From Apostichopus japonicus (Eukaryota; Echinodermata; Holothuroidea; Aspidochirotida; Stichopodidae): a DNA stretch of 64,000 bases. Shown here piece after piece: positions 1 through 14,024 of this stretch. The DNA is taken from positions 21,602,501-21,666,500 of the forward strand of contig NC_092568.1 of NCBI RefSeq assembly GCF_037975245.1, read 5' to 3'. The notes below the pieces were generated by a model, which had not been told where the DNA came from, did not search any database, and saw only the letters and a program-made list of their open reading frames with translations. The stretch's first letter is position 1. Every line of letters begins with the position of its first letter. Position numbers and translations under genes: made by a program.

Positions 1-2098
1 TAAGCGGAGCGCCACCATAGGTTGGCGCGCAGCGTACAAGCAAATTTCTGGTTTTGGTACCCCCAGATCACCGGAAATGGCACTTCTCGGGCTTGAAACT
101 GACCAACCATATGTACACTTTTGCCTGAGAACCAAGTTTTTTCCAAATACTTTTTTTCTCATCTATAACCTTTTTGAAGATTGTCACCAGTCACACATCA
201 TGTTCGACTTCATCACATATCCTGTGGATCATTGCTTTTGTAGGTGATTCTTCATCGCGGCCCACAATATCCGTCAGCCCCACTGTTCAGAATTTGAAAA
301 TTCACAATTCTCGTGAATAAATTCACTTCAAAACATACCCATAATGTTGCACAAAATATCATCTATGGACAACCGATATAGAAAAACTTCCTTCAAACCC
401 TAACAGACGGGTCAAAATTGCACGAGTATGATGAAGTATGATGAAGAATGTTGGTTAGGGAATTTTCGAAAATTCAGACGGCTACTAAAAAATTTCGTTG
501 AAGGAAATAAAAATATACCAGATATTTCCGAATCCGAACACTACACACATCGACAGTTTTGAGCATGGGCGCAGATCAGTCTTGGATAATGGTGGGGACG
601 CGTGTCTGTTCTATGACACTATCTAAGCGGAGCGCGACCATGGGTTCGCGCGTAGCGTACGATTTTTTGGGGCAAATATACCTCCCAGATCGCCGGAAAT
701 AACACTTCCCAGACCTAATGATGCTCCTAAACCTCCTTAAGTTTTAGATCTCATGGCTTAGAAATTTAGTTTGGGGAAATACATGCATGGGCGTCTGCAG
801 AAAAAAAATCAGGGGAAAAATAATCCAAGTAGACTTTTGTATACGATGGGTCTGGCGTCCTCTCCCAGAAAACAATTATAGACTGCCGCAAATGCGATTT
901 CCGTCCTATATTTAACAACTGTGGATAAAATACAATAAAATGAGAACTGCTGCATTTCATTTGCACAATGCTGGATCAAACTGCGCCAAAGTTCAATACA
1001 GGGGAACTTGAAATGCAGCTATTGGTCAAGACAAATTGGTGGGGACACGGTATATCATGTCCCCACTACTGAAAAAGTTGGATGTGATATCTGCTGTTTG
1101 CTTTACAAATTCGAATAATTTTGTCACTGTTCCTCTTTCTCTTCCCGTTTTCTTGCCGTATTTCTACTCCATCCTTTTCTCCTTTTCTCTTTCTTCTTTT
1201 TCTTTACCTTCCTTCACCTCGTTGAAGTTGGCAAGAGTTCCAAAGCTATTCAACAGCAACAAAACGTTATTTTGTGTATGTCTGTTGTGGGGTGAAGTTA
1301 GCGCTATGAGCTACAAGTTCCAATGCGCAAGGTGGGGGAAAGGGGCTAGAAATAATGTGTGGGTCAATTCTAACTCGGTTTTCGGTCGTTAATTGTTGAT
1401 GTAGCCTACCAGGTAAAAGGTTGAAATGACTTTAACAATTTCAAATTTAATAATTTGATTTATTATGCCATTTGGAGCACATAACATAGGCTATAACAGA
1501 ACATTACTGGCAAAAACTAGGGGGGGTTGATTGTGTGGGCCAACCCCCCCTCTTCAAAAAGTGGGGGGGTTAAAACCCCCCCAACCCCCCCTGTTTCTCC
1601 GCCAGTGATTATAACACAATAGTACACTGAGAATTGCACTAGTTTCCCGACTACCTCCAACCGTAATTTAACTGTAGTATGTGTTGTGTTGTGTTGCCAC
1701 ATATAACATAATAGTGCACTGTTTGCCCTAGTTTCCGACTACTTCCAACTAATCTAACTGTAAGGGGGGGGGGGTGATATGAGCTCCCGTATAACGATCA
1801 TAAGTACTTGTTGCCACATATAACACAATAGTGGAACTGAGAATTGCACTAGTTTCCGACTACTTTCAACTAATTTAACTGTAAGGGTGGATGTCAGGGC
1901 TCGATAACGAGGTATTAAGAGAGTTTTGAGGTAGAGAACACATGGCACACACATGTTTTGCAAATTTCGATCATTGAGTTTATATAGCTTTTCCATTGCA
2001 CAAATTTAACTTTCTTCATTTCAACATTCATCCTGTTGATCCCTGTGGAATATTCTTTGGTATCGAAGGGTGTTTTATTTCTTCCCTTAATTCAAGAT
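1..2098. other. No gene seen; repeat fragments
   Basis: Two copies of the family hairpin (1-38 and 624-663) with similar downstream sequence (CCAGATC, CCGGAAAT) indicate truncated hAT-like material. The rest is non-coding apart from the tandem repeat at 1606-1890. The 118-aa ORF at 1036 resembles nothing I know. Confidence 0.5.
1606..1890. repeat. Degenerate tandem repeat, three units
   Basis: Units near 1606, 1700 and 1812 share ACATATAACACAATAGT, CACTAGTTTCCGACTAC and TTTAACTGTA. A G-rich foldback (1518-1595) precedes it. Confidence 0.7.
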
Positions 2099-5000
2099 TT
2101 ACGCCTTCCCTTCAGACATCGCTGCTACATAACTGCCCAAGACTTTCTGGAAGGCGGGGTCGCTCAAATACAATGCACTTGCCTCGGCATCTTCTTTCAT
2201 CGCAGACTTCAATTGTTTAATTGTATCCTGACGCAACATCTGTTTGGTCATAGACCTCGGTCCATCTGAAACATGGTCCAACGTAAAAACGAAGATAAAT
2301 TGGCCATCAGAGCAAAATCAAAAGCACAGTGTGAAATATCGACGTCGTACGTGGTGGGTGACAGGCACATGACACAGTGTCACAGTGTCACAGTCTGATG
2401 TAAATACACAGTCACAGTCACAGTAACAGTCACATGCCTCGTGGCAGTGCTACTCACACAGTCACAGTCACACGTTCACAGTCACAGTCACAGTCACACA
2501 GTCACAATCACACAGTCACAAGTATATCGTTGCGATACAGTGTCAATAGTCATAATACTTCAGTGTCAAAGTGAACCGTCATCAAAACAGACACGAGTCA
2601 CATAAATCGATACAGCCATCGTCTCGGCCATCTACAAAGCCATGAAAGTCATTGTCGAAATCATAAACCCGCAATAACATTAGTCATTGCGATAACCGTC
2701 AGTGTCACAATCGGGTTTTTTTTTCTCGTCAACAACGCCACAAACATCGATACAGGCAATTAACGAGACAACCATCGTCAGTCACTTAATAAAAACATGG
2801 GCAGATATTTCACCCAACAGTAGGGGGTACATATCCATCCGACTGACGTTTGGTTAATATTTAATTAGTGGTGTACGCTGCCATCAAATGGCGAACCATT
2901 TTCCTATTTATGAACTGTATTTTATGTAATTTATACTGGAATAAACGAATCGAAACGTGAAGAATTCGTGGTTTTGTTGTACTTACATGGCAGCTTTAAA
3001 TATTGTTTGATGAAGTCCCTGCATGATGGTATGATTTGATCCATGGGTGCTACCACATCGACCAGACCTATTTCTTTGGCTTGTGAAGGTGTGAACAATG
3101 TTCCTATACATGCAAGTATAACAGAATAGGAAAACCCTCAAATATCGCCAATATAATTGAAGTAAATTGGTAATTTTGCTTCCAAAACGAAGCAACGAGA
3201 CGTAACACAAATTCGTTATTTTATTCAATAGAAGTTTACCCCCTTTCTCCTCCCATCTCAACAAATGGGTCCCTTTTACTTAATTTTGCTTACTTTCTCA
3301 AATAAATGGCATCCGGTCCATACGGTGCCAAAAACTTGCCCCCTTTACCTGCATATATATATCCTGATATGCTAGTCTCATGGACAACGGCGACCAGAGC
3401 CAGGGTAGGCCCCTGGGACAATTATATCACAGCCTCCCTCCTTTTAATTTAAGTTTCCATATTTCTATTTAGCCTACTATGAAAATGAGAATACAATATT
3501 CTGTAACCCATATTTCCCTCCCCTCCCCCCCCCCTCCCCCTTCCTCCTCATATAGTTTTCAGATAGATGAATAAGGGGTTAATCAACGGTCTAGCGTGCG
3601 TTACTCACAGGATTAATGCACGATCGGGAATAATGCGATAGCATTAACACCCGGAGTGCATTAATCATGTGAGTAACGCACGCTAGACCGTTGATTAACC
3701 CCGTTCATTCATACACTACCATTTGTGTGGGGGAAAAAATCATAAAACAAAACATTTTTGGTTACATATAACCAAAGATTTATTAAAGTGATGCCCGTAA
3801 TTTTACCGTGCGTTACTCACAGGATTAACCACGGTCAGCTGACCTGAATGGACCAATAGGATTTAGGAATCTTTACTAAGTATGAATGAAGAATTCATTA
3901 TTTTACCTTCTTGTAAAGCTTTCTCGGTTTTCCTAAATCCGATCACATTCTGCATCGTATTCTTCATCCAAAATCTAGGAACAAATCCCTGAGAAGGTAT
4001 CAAAGAGGAAACATATGATAATAAACAGTGCGATATCTACACGTGACTGGCTGTTGTATCGCGATTGGACAAGGCTGTAGACAAAATGAGGATGAGCCCC
4101 CCCCCCTCCCTCCCCATCCCACATCTCCATTTGTGCACAATTGAGAGTGACTTTTGACGCAGTTATAGTGTTAACCTTCCCAGTATAGCACGAAAGACCA
4201 TTTTCTACCCCAAGGAAAATGTGCATGCACCCGTCGTACCCCTCCCTTCGCCACGACTGCTGACATGCTTACCACTTTTGTCTCGTTGAAACCGATCCCA
4301 AATTTTCCTTCTGCCATTATTCTGTGATCACAAGATAAAGCCAAGAGACAACCAGCGGCTGGGCTGGTGCCCTTTGAAGAAAGCGAGATTGATCGCAAAT
4401 TATTATGGGGCAGCGTACAAACTACTTCACTTTTGAATGATTTAAAACCGGAAACTTGCACGAAATGTTCTTGGTTATAGTTTCTGATACAGGTTAAAAA
4501 TTGGTTGATACGGTGGCTTAATAGGGACATAGGAAAAAATAAAATATTTTGAGATAAAAAAAAGTCAACATTTTGGGATAAAAAAGTCAAAATGTTTAGA
4601 TATAAAGACAAAATATTGAGATAAAAAGTCTACGTTTATAGACAAAAAGTCTACATTTTGAGATTTGGGGACACTTATTTTTTTCTCCTATGTCCCTATT
4701 AAGCCACCGTAGGTTGACGTATATTATATGACGGTCAAAGCTTTTCTAATAAGGGGCTTCAACAACATGCGGTATAGTAAGTCTGAATTATAATCAAGTT
4801 AATTTAACCATAGACATGTCTTCACAACTTAACTGTTGCTAAAATAGAAAACACAATCCCAAGCTAATGTTCTTAAAGCAACTTTTGAGTACCTTTTGAT
4901 AATAATAAAAAATTGATGTTATTTGGTACCGTACTAATATCTGATAACACTGGAAGCCATTCGCTTGAGTAGTCAAAAGTAAGGAAATTAAAATCTTTTT

Positions 5001-7908
5001 CAGTTTTTTACATATGGTTTATGCTAGTGGGAGTTCTATCAAAAGCTTTTGCAAGAAGGTGACATTTGCAGGTATTCTTTCTGTCCTGAGAACTTGTAAC
5101 GTTTTCCATTAAATAAAGATGAAACAATAAAAGCAGATCATTTCTGGTATGGTAGAAAGTAAACTTATTAAGAAAAGTCACACAAGAAAGATCTTGAGCA
5201 CGAAAAAACAAACAAACAACCGAACGACTGATCCGCTCTCAGCCCAAGTTCCCTTGCATCGATACTGTGACTTTGTGATCATCATCAGGTGTGTATCACG
5301 GTGTTCCCGTATACAAGTGGAACATAATGCTACACATAATCTTAGCCATATAAGGTCAAAGGTCACGAAGCTGAGGTTGCCTCGCCGTGCTTCAAATAAG
5401 TGACTATATCAGACTATCTAAAAATGGATTTCAGAAATAACATTAGCGAGACCAATTTGCCTATAATTTACAAGATAATTGTATAGTTGTACAGTTGGCA
5501 GAGAAAGGGATATTTGTCCGACCTCTCGTCAAAAACCGGTCTTAATTAGTACTTAATATGCTCTGCTATTCCACGAATTATATTGCACATGTAATGTTTA
5601 TTTGTTTCCAACTTACATTTATCCCTGCAACTGTGATCATTGGATTTCCATACAGAGCAATCCATGCATTTTGTATATCCATAGCAAAAGAGTAGATCTC
5701 ATCGGATGTCCTTCCGTACACTGACATTATGTCAAGTCCAGCACTGAACACTCCAGGAATGTTCTATTACATGAAAGCATTATGATAAGTCATCATTTTT
5801 AACATTCGAGTTGGGGAGGGGGGGGGGGGTATGAATGGTGTCAGGAGGAAAATGCATATGACTGGGTAGCTGGCGGCCAGGCACCAAGACGAGTTTTCAA
5901 TTGGTGACTTCTTAAGTGAACAAATGTGTTTTCCTTAGTATCACGTTTCTTATTTGCCAAAACCAGAGGCACCGCCAACTTTTCGGTATTTCCCCACGCC
6001 CTCCCCCCCCCCCCCACCTATTTTCGAGTGGGGATTTTCACTTGTGTGACTCATGTCTATTTGACTAGCGATTTTTTTCAATAGCAGTGTAACCATATTA
6101 AACTGTGGCGCTGCTATATGTTTATCACTAGCGCCATCGATTCGTTACATATCTAACAACATTATCAATGTACATTATGCACCGCCGTACTTACAGAGGT
6201 CAAAATGGCCGCTTTATATTTCTTCTCCTTGGGTAGTTCCTGGAATGTTGTCGTCAGTTGTTGCAACATATCTGTACAGAGGACGTTAAATGGCTTCTTC
6301 TGCATCTTCACTATTGCAACATCTAAAGACACATAATGAAAACAAAATCCACCAACCCATCGCTTTAGTTTATCTTAAATATCAAGTACTAAAACATTGG
6401 TCACCTTTTACAAACTAGGGAAAGCTTTTCCTCTATTTAGCAGATTCTCATGCAGCGTTAACTCTTTCTGATATATTCTTATGGGTGGGGGCGAGGGAGG
6501 GGGCACAATTTGGTCCTCCTGGTTGTTTCGTTTTAACCACTATTATGTAAGGAAAGTAACACTCACATATTCATAGTTTGTATGTAGGAGCCATTACTAG
6601 AAAGTTTCTGGAATGGTAGTTTCCTTCTCAAAATTGAAGCTATCCATACGCGTTATTTTCTCTGTGTTTCTAAACTTTTTATATTAACTGTTGTTATTCT
6701 CTAGAAAATATGCAAACTTAAAAAGTTATTAGAAAGGATAAAGTATAAATAGAAAAAGTTTGATAATGGCACTCCCTTGGGTAAAAAAGTAATTGCTGTC
6801 AGTTCGGCTGAACGTCATCTAAACCCCGGTAGACTCCTTTAGGCTACAACTTTTACTTTTAATTTATGTGGGGGTTAGATGGATAGGGTGTTAATCCCCA
6901 CCCCTCCCGGACCCTCCCCTTCTAGCAAAACTAGGTTGTGCGATCCTCGCCCCTGCTCTGAAAATTAGTCTTCAAAGTGCGCCCAGGCTGATATCTTACG
7001 ATTTGTAATCAATGCGACTAGACTGGAAACCCTCGTGTGTAATAGTCAAATAGCGACCTCGTTTTGGGATATCAACACGTATTATTTCACCGTTAGTCCT
7101 AGTATACAGTAACAATGGAGAATTACGAATATCCTGGCCATGGCTTACATAGGCCCCTGGCAAAGTAGAAAAGACGCATTGCGCCATCTCATACAACAGC
7201 AGAATAGCCAGTAATAAAAGAGTGGGACTCCTCGTCTCCCTCCTGTAATCAAATCAGTGGCGTAGGAAGGTACTTTTGAGTGGGGGGGCTGAAGACTGAT
7301 GGCCGGCCTGGGGGAGGGGTGGAATTTTTTGCATTTCCAGGTAGCCTCAGATGCAATTTGGTGCATATAGCACACTTCAACACCCACTCCATTTTGTAAA
7401 CTTAATTTTGTATTTTCACCAGGCCTTAGATGCAATTTGGTGCTCCAAATGAGATTTTTTTCTCATTTGGAAATGAAAAAGGGGTTTTCTGACTTGCGAA
7501 GCGGGGGGCGGAATGATACTTCCGCCCCTCCACATTTTTCACTGGGGGGGCTGGCGCCCCCCAGCCCCCCCGGTTCCTACGCCCTTGAATCAAATGTTGA
7601 GCCTTGAGCAACTGCTATATATGCAACCTAGCAAGCGCCCTTAATTTTGGATTTTATAAGGAGGCTATGGAGGCTACTGTACACCCCCCCCCCCCCCCTC
7701 CCACTCTCTAATGCTTTTGGTAATCGGTCACTACCCGATTACCCGTTCGGTCAGTCTTCCCCCTTGCATGTATTATATACTCACTGTCCATCTCAGAATC
7801 TGGTTCTACCGTCACATAGTTGTGACCGCTGGCAAACCATTTAGCTGATCCTGAACTGACAATGGGTGAAGGTCTCAGGGAAAATCTTCCAATCTTTGCA
7901 AGAATCAT
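2099..7908 (-). CDS. ECI1: Enoyl-CoA delta isomerase 1, mitochondrial (ECI1 copy 1)
   Basis: Seven coding exons, join(2099..2265, 2987..3103, 3907..3988, 4273..4371, 5617..5763, 6195..6322, 7785..7908) on the minus strand; 864 bp, 287 aa, all joints GT-AG and in phase. ECI1 moves 3-cis or 3-trans double bonds to 2-trans in enoyl-CoA so that unsaturated fatty acids can finish beta-oxidation in the mitochondrial matrix. The first 30 residues are basic and hydroxyl-rich without acids, fitting a matrix targeting peptide. The crotonase fold shows AAILTS and GVFSAGLDI (first oxyanion-hole loop), SPAAGCLLALSCDHR (second loop) and FNETKV, whose Glu matches the catalytic Glu of mammalian ECI1. Human ECI1 is 302 aa. 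The ATG at 7908 follows a splice acceptor at 7916-7917, so a 5' UTR exon lies upstream. Introns carry a foldback element (3575-3702), a MITE (4511-4709) and a hAT-like element (7255-7587). Family and exon model are secure; expression is not shown. Confidence 0.9.
2365..2530. repeat. (CAGTCA)n-type minisatellite
   Basis: Repeats of CACAGT and CACAGTCA in the last intron of ECI copy 1, with degenerate extension to about 2700. Confidence 0.85.
3575..3702. mobile_element. Foldback element with 47-nt arms
   Basis: Arms 3575-3621 and 3656-3702 are reverse complements with one mismatch, around a 34-nt spacer. They begin GGGGTTAATCAACGGTC. A partial match (GTGCGTTACTCACAGGATTAA) recurs near 3809-3829. 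MITE-like; the target duplication is unclear. In an intron of ECI copy 1. Confidence 0.7.
4511..4709. mobile_element. 199-bp MITE with TA target duplication
   Basis: Perfect 24-bp terminal inverted repeats start CGGTGGCTTAATAGGGACAT and are flanked by TA on both sides (4509-4510, 4710-4711). The interior is a degenerate minisatellite of about 20-24 bp units (GATAAAAAGTCTACATTTTG). TA duplication suggests Tc1/mariner-type mobilisation. It lies in an intron of ECI copy 1. Confidence 0.8.
7255..7587. mobile_element. Non-autonomous hAT-like element (333 bp)
   Basis: Starts CAGTGGCGTAGGAA and ends with the near-complement TTCCTACGCCCTTG, flanked by a perfect 8-bp duplication AATCAAAT (7247-7254, 7588-7595). 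No transposase. In the first coding-side intron of ECI copy 1. Confidence 0.85.
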
Positions 7909-8336
7909 CTTGTATCTGAAAAACTGATGGTGATATTATCTCATTTATGTAATTTCCAACCTACCATCTGCACGATTTGAAAGTACCGTAGCGTCACTTC
8001 GCGAGGTGAATAGCGATGGTGGCCGGTTATTATTAATGAACAAAATATTGACAGAAACTCGGTTACTCTATCCTTACAAACTGAGGGTCGCTCTTATACT
8101 CTATCACGACATGATTTCTTGTTCAGAAAAGAACTGACCATTCATGAAATCAGTAAAATACCAAATAGTCGCTCGTGCACTATACGCCAAACCGAGCCTA
8201 CCATTAGCTTTCGAACAACAGGACTGTGGTCACGTGATTATATATAAACTCCATATACTCAATAGTTCGTTCATTGAGCACTATAGTAACAAGGATAAAT
8301 GCTACTAATTGTTTGTCAAAATATTCACTAAAAATG

Positions 8337-9200
8337 CAAAAGTTACGATAATTCTAACAATAAATCTGCTACCACAGTTATTTATTAGGCCTAGATTATG
8401 TGTATTTGATATTTCCTTATTATGGTAACAAAATCAAGAATTATTTTGCGATACCAAAAAAATGGAATACAAACATTAATGTCAGATTTTTCCATTTGTA
8501 TTGAGTTGCGATATTTCAACTACCCCCCCCCCTACCCCTAGTGTCATCTTTTAAGCTTACAGACAAGAAAATACATTTTAAAGACTGCGTTGGGGGAGGG
8601 GGGGTATGAATGTATTGCGTGGTGAGGAAATTGCTCTGCTGAGCTATAGCTATATTTACAAGTATCAAACACAGTCATTCTAAAATATGAAAGAAACTAC
8701 ATTATTATTTTCAATGTAAGTATATATACATGTATAGAATAAAACAAACAGTAAAATCAAAGTCATGTTTATGCACGTACACCATTGTTAAGCATTACAG
8801 TAGTTTAATGCTTTGTCTTTATGTTCTTTAATTAGTAACAACACATTAAAACAAAGGCGAGATGGTTCTTACCTTTCGTCTGTTTTCTGATTAATATCAA
8901 AACCGTCAATTTTTTTTTAAAAGAAATCTCAACGGAGAGCATAAAAGTTTCTAAAAACGCGGTCAGTTAACATGGAACACTATATGGGTGTACTGTGAAA
9001 CATACTATGGACTCGAATGAAATACTATTATTAGGGTAATCTTCAACAGAACCTGTTTACTGTCTGCGTTATCAGACAGATAGCACATGAGTCTACATAT
9101 AAAACAAATAGCAATCTATTGTCATCGACTGTATCTCACTTTACCATTACTGCATATAGGTTATATGTAAGTGTTTGTATGTATGTATATATATATATAC
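8337..9200. repeat. Repeat module U1 (short form)
   Basis: First member of a module family. It starts with AAGTTACGATAATTC, lacks the segment seen at 10345-10830, and includes the C-tract at 8523-8532, CTGCGTTGGGGGAGG, and the candidate minus-strand splice donor at 8871-8872. It ends with a short (TA)n near 9195. No protein-coding gene is seen. Confidence 0.8.
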
Positions 9201-9975
9201 ATTTCAGACAATTAACTGAGAAACTTGAAAAAAAAAATGGAGTACAAACATTAATGACAGATTTTTCTATTTTGTATTGAGTTGCGATATTTCAACTACC
9301 CCCCCCCCCCATCCCTAGTGTCATCTTTTAAGCTTACAGGCAAGAACATACATTTTAAAGCCTGCGTTGGGGGAGGGGAGGGGAGGGGGTTTGAATGTAT
9401 TGCGTGGTGAGGAAATTGCTCTGCTGAGCTATAGCTATATGTACAAGTATCAAACACAGTCATTCTAAAATATGAAAGAAACTACATTATTATTTTCAAT
9501 GTAAGTATATATACATGTATAGATTAAAACAAACCGTAAAATCAAAGTCATGTTTATGCACGTACACCATTGTTAAGCATTACAGTAGTTTAATGCTTTG
9601 GCTTTATGTTCTTTAATTAGTAACAACACATTAAAACAAAGGCGAGATGGTTCTTACCTTTCGTCTGTTTTCTGATTAATATCAAAACCGTCAATTTTTT
9701 TTTAAAAGAAATCTCAACGGAGAGCATAAAAGTTTCTAAAAACGCGGTCAGTTAACATGGAACACTATATGGGTGTACTGTGAAACATACTATGGACTCG
9801 AATGAAATATTATTATTAGGGTAATCTTCAACAGAACCTGTTTACTGTCTGCGTTACCAGACAGATAGCACATGAGTCTACATATAAAACAAATAGCAAT
9901 CTATTGTCATTGACTGTATCTCACTTTAGCATTACTGCACATAGGCTATAAATATATAGGCTATAAATACATAGG

Positions 9976-10057
<82 letters not shown>

Positions 10058-10215
10058 AAGATTGGAAGATTGCTACCGTTACGCCATTGTTAAAGAAAGT
10101 ATAGACCAATTAGTAATTTGAGCTATGTTTCCAAGTTAGTTGAACGAGCTGTAGTTAATGAGATTGTCTCACATTGTTCATTACATGCTCCTTTTCCTGA
10201 TTGTCAATCTGCGTA
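9201..10215. repeat. Repeat module U2 with RT fragment
   Basis: Second module, nearly identical to U1 over 9230-9950. It ends in (TA)n at about 9979-10054 and a 160-bp reverse transcriptase fragment (10053-10215) that carries a 26-bp deletion and stops at CTGCGTA. Confidence 0.8.
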
Positions 10216-11979
10216 GAAGTTACGATAATTCTAACAATAAATCTGCTACCACAGTTATTTATTAGGCCTAGATTATGTGTATTTGATATTTCCTTATTAT
10301 GGTAACAAAATCAAGAATTATTTTGCGATACCATTTTCCTTTTCAAAAGTAACCCGTGGAGCACCAAAGATAATGTTGTGTCCATGCATGGAAATACTCC
10401 AATGCTGTGATAGTTACGGGGAAGGAGTAACTTTTTATGTGTGCACGATACCCCTCTTTTCTTTTCTCTCAGCAGTAACCCTTTTACATTAGAGGCTAAG
10501 AGGTTTATCAATGAAAGTGGCTGACCTTCTTAGTCTAGCACGTATACCGGTAGATCATGGAAGTAGTCATTAATGCGTCCATACATATGTCATTAGGTCA
10601 GCTCGTCAAAAGCAACACAAATCTTTATATACAAAGTATATACAAGTTTACCATGCATTGGAAATTTGACAAGGGTGTTGTTTTTGGTTGGGTGAAGTTT
10701 GAAAGACATGTTTTTGGTTGTTATCTTGACAATTGATGATCATAAACATTTAAGCGTGGACTGATGAACCAAGGTCATTATCGATTTAGACTCATTCGAT
10801 CATTTCAGACAATAAACTATGAGTAACTTGGAAAAAATGGAATACAAACATTAATGACAGATTTTTCCATTTGTATTGAGTTGCGATATTTCAACTACCC
10901 CCCCCCTACCCCTAGTGTCGTCTTTTAAGCTTACAGACAAGAACATACATTTTAAAGCCTGCGTTGGGGGAGGGGAGGGGGTATGAATGTATTGCGTGGT
11001 GAGGAAATTGCTCTGCTGAGCTATAGCTATATTTACAAGTATCAAACACAGTCATTCTAAAATAAGAAAAAAACTACATTATTATTTTCTATTATAGGCG
11101 GTTACAACTGTTGAATCTCACCACACTGGAGCTTAGGAGGTTACGTGGGGACTTGATCCAGGTTTTCAAGATTGTGTATGGTTTCGACAATTTATCCTTT
11201 ACCGACTTTTTCATGTTTGCAAACAGTAGTTGTACTAGAGGTCATTGTCTTAAACTTCAAAAGTCGCATAGTAGGATTAATATTCGGCATAACTTTTTCT
11301 CTAATAGGGTTGTGAATGAGTGGAATAGTTTGCCTGAGAAAATTGTACTTGCAAGTAGTGTCAATGGGTTTAAGAATGCTTTGGACAAGCACTTTAAGCA
11401 TTGTAATCGGGTCTGAGTGTTTGTGTCCAGTTTTTTCCCTCTCTTTATAGGGTCCTTGATGGGGACTTAAGTGTCCCTCCTGATCCTTTTTTCTACTAAA
11501 CAAAATGTAAGTATATATACATGTATAGATTAAAACAAACCGTAAAATCAAAGTCATGTTTATGCACGTACACCATTGTTAAGCATTACAGTAGTTTAAT
11601 GCTTTGGCTTTATGTTCTTTAATTAGTAACAAAATTAAAACAAAAGCGAGATGGTTCTTACCTTTCGTCTGTTTTCTGATTAATATCAAAACCGTCAATT
11701 TTTTTTCAAAGAAATCTCAACGGAAAGCATAAAAGTTTCTAAAAACGCGGTCAAGTTGACATGGAACACTATATGGGTGTACTGTGAAACATACTATGGA
11801 CTCGAATGAAATATTATTATTAGGGTAATCTTCAACAAAACCTGTTTACTGTCTGCGTTACCAGACAGACAGCACATGAGTCTACATATAAAACAAATAG
11901 CAATCTATTGTCATCGACTGTATCTCACTTTAGCATTACTGCACATAGGCTATAAATATATAGGCTATAAATACATAGG

Positions 11980-12065
<86 letters not shown>

Positions 12066-12223
12066 AAGATTGGAAGATTGCTACCGTTACTCCATTGTTA
12101 AAGAAAGTATAGACCAATTAGTAATTTGAGCTATGTTTCCAAGTTAGTTGAACGAGCTGTAGTTAATGAGATTGTCTCACATTGTTCATTACATGCTCCT
12201 TTTCCTGATTGTCAATCTGCGTA
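10216..12223. repeat. Repeat module U3 (2008-bp tandem unit)
   Basis: Begins at GAAGTTACGATAATTC and ends at the CTGCGTA inside an RT fragment. The next unit starts exactly 2008 bp later and is almost identical base for base. It contains a non-LTR retrotransposon 3' piece (11088-11505) and (TA)n at 11981-12062. Confidence 0.9.
11088..11505 (+). mobile_element. 3' fragment of a CR1/L2-like non-LTR retrotransposon
   Basis: Encodes the C-terminal tail typical of CR1/L2-type ORF2 proteins (RRLRGDLIQVFKIV, then FFSNRVVNEWNSLPEKIV and NGFKNALDKHF, 101 aa at 11111-11416) and a short 3' UTR. It is inserted in the module between ATTATTTTC and AAATGTAAG, which are joined in modules U1, U2, U5 and U6. 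Confidence 0.75.
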
Positions 12224-13960
12224 GAAGTTACGATAATTCTAACAATAAATCTGCTACCACAGTTATTTATTAGGCCTAGATTATGTGTATTTGATATTTC
12301 CTTATTATGGTAACAAAATCAAGAATTATTTTGCGATACCATTTTCGTTTTCAAAAGTAACCCGTGGGGCACCAAAGATAATGTTGTGTCCATGCATGGA
12401 AATACTCCAATGCTGTGATAGTTACGGGGAAGGAGTAACTTTTTATGTGTGCACGATACCCCTCTTTTTTTTTCTCTCAGCAGTAACCCTTTTACATTAG
12501 AGGCTAAGAGGTTTATCAATGAAAGTGGCTGACCTTCTTAGTCTAGCACGTATACCGGTAGATCATGGAAGTAGTCATTAATGCGTCCATACATATGTCA
12601 TTAGGTCAGCTCGTCAAAAGCAACACAAATCTTTATATACAAAGTATATACAAGTTTACCATGCATTGGAAATTTGACAAGGGTGTTGTTTTTGGTTGGG
12701 TGAAGTTTGAAAGACATGTTTTTGGTTGTTATCTTGACAATTGATGATCATAAACATTTAAGCGTGGACTGATGAACCAAGGTCATTATCGATTTAGACT
12801 CATTCGATCATTTCAGACAATAAACTATGAGTAACTTGAAAAAAAAATGGAATACAAACATTAATGACAGATTTTTCCATTTGTATTGAGTTGCGATATT
12901 TCAACTACCCCCCCTACCCCTAGTGTCGTCTTTTAAGCTTACAGACAAGAACATACATTTTAAAGCCTGCGTTGGGGGAGGGGAGGGGGTATGAATGTAT
13001 TGCGTGGTGAGGAAATTGCTCTGCTGAGCTATAGCTATATTTACAAGTATCAAACACAGTCATTCTAAAATAAGAAAAAAACTACATTATTATTTTCTAT
13101 TATAGGCGGTTACAACTGTTGAATCTCACCACACTGGAGCTTAGGAGGTTACGTGGGGACTTGATCCAGGTTTTCAAGATTGTGTATGGTTTCGACAATT
13201 TATCCTTTACCGACTTTTTCATGTTTGCAAACAGTAGTTGTACTAGAGGTCATTGTCTTAAACTTCAAAAGTCGCATAGTAGGATTAATATTCGGCATAA
13301 CTTTTTCTCTAATAGGGTTGTGAATGAGTGGAATAGTTTGCCTGAGAAAATTGTACTTGCAAGTAGTGTCAATGGGTTTAAGAATGCTTTGGACAAGCAC
13401 TTTAAGCATTGTAATCGGGTCTGAGTGTTTGTGTCTTCAGTTTTTTCCCTCTCTTTATAGGGTCCTTGATGGGGACTTAAGTGTCCCTCCTGATCCTTTT
13501 TTCTACTAAACTAAATGTAAGTATATATACATGTATAGATTAAAACAAACCGTAAAATCAAAGTCATGTTTATGCACGTACACCATTGTTAAGCATTACA
13601 GTAGTTTAATGCTTTGGCTTTATGTTCTTTAATTAGTAACAAAATTAAAACAAAAGCGAGATGGTTCTTACCTTTCGTCTGTTTTCTGATTAATATCAAA
13701 ACCGTCAATTTTTTTTCAAAGAAATCTCAACGGAAAGCATAAAAGTTTCTAAAAACGCGGTCAAGTTGACATGGAACACTATATGGGTGTACTGTGAAAC
13801 ATACTATGGACTCGAATGAAATATTATTATTAGGGTAATCTTCAACAGAACCTGTTTACTGTCTGCGTTACCAGACAGATAGCACATGAGTCTACATATA
13901 AAACAAATAGCAATCTATTGTCTTCGACTGTATGTCACTTTTAGCATTACTGCACATAGG

Positions 13961-14024
<64 letters not shown>

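Noticed and set aside
10085-10110. Possible intron explaining the 26-bp difference between RT fragments and the longer RT.
   Set aside because: The missing block does not have GT-AG ends in register and is far too short; it is a deletion.
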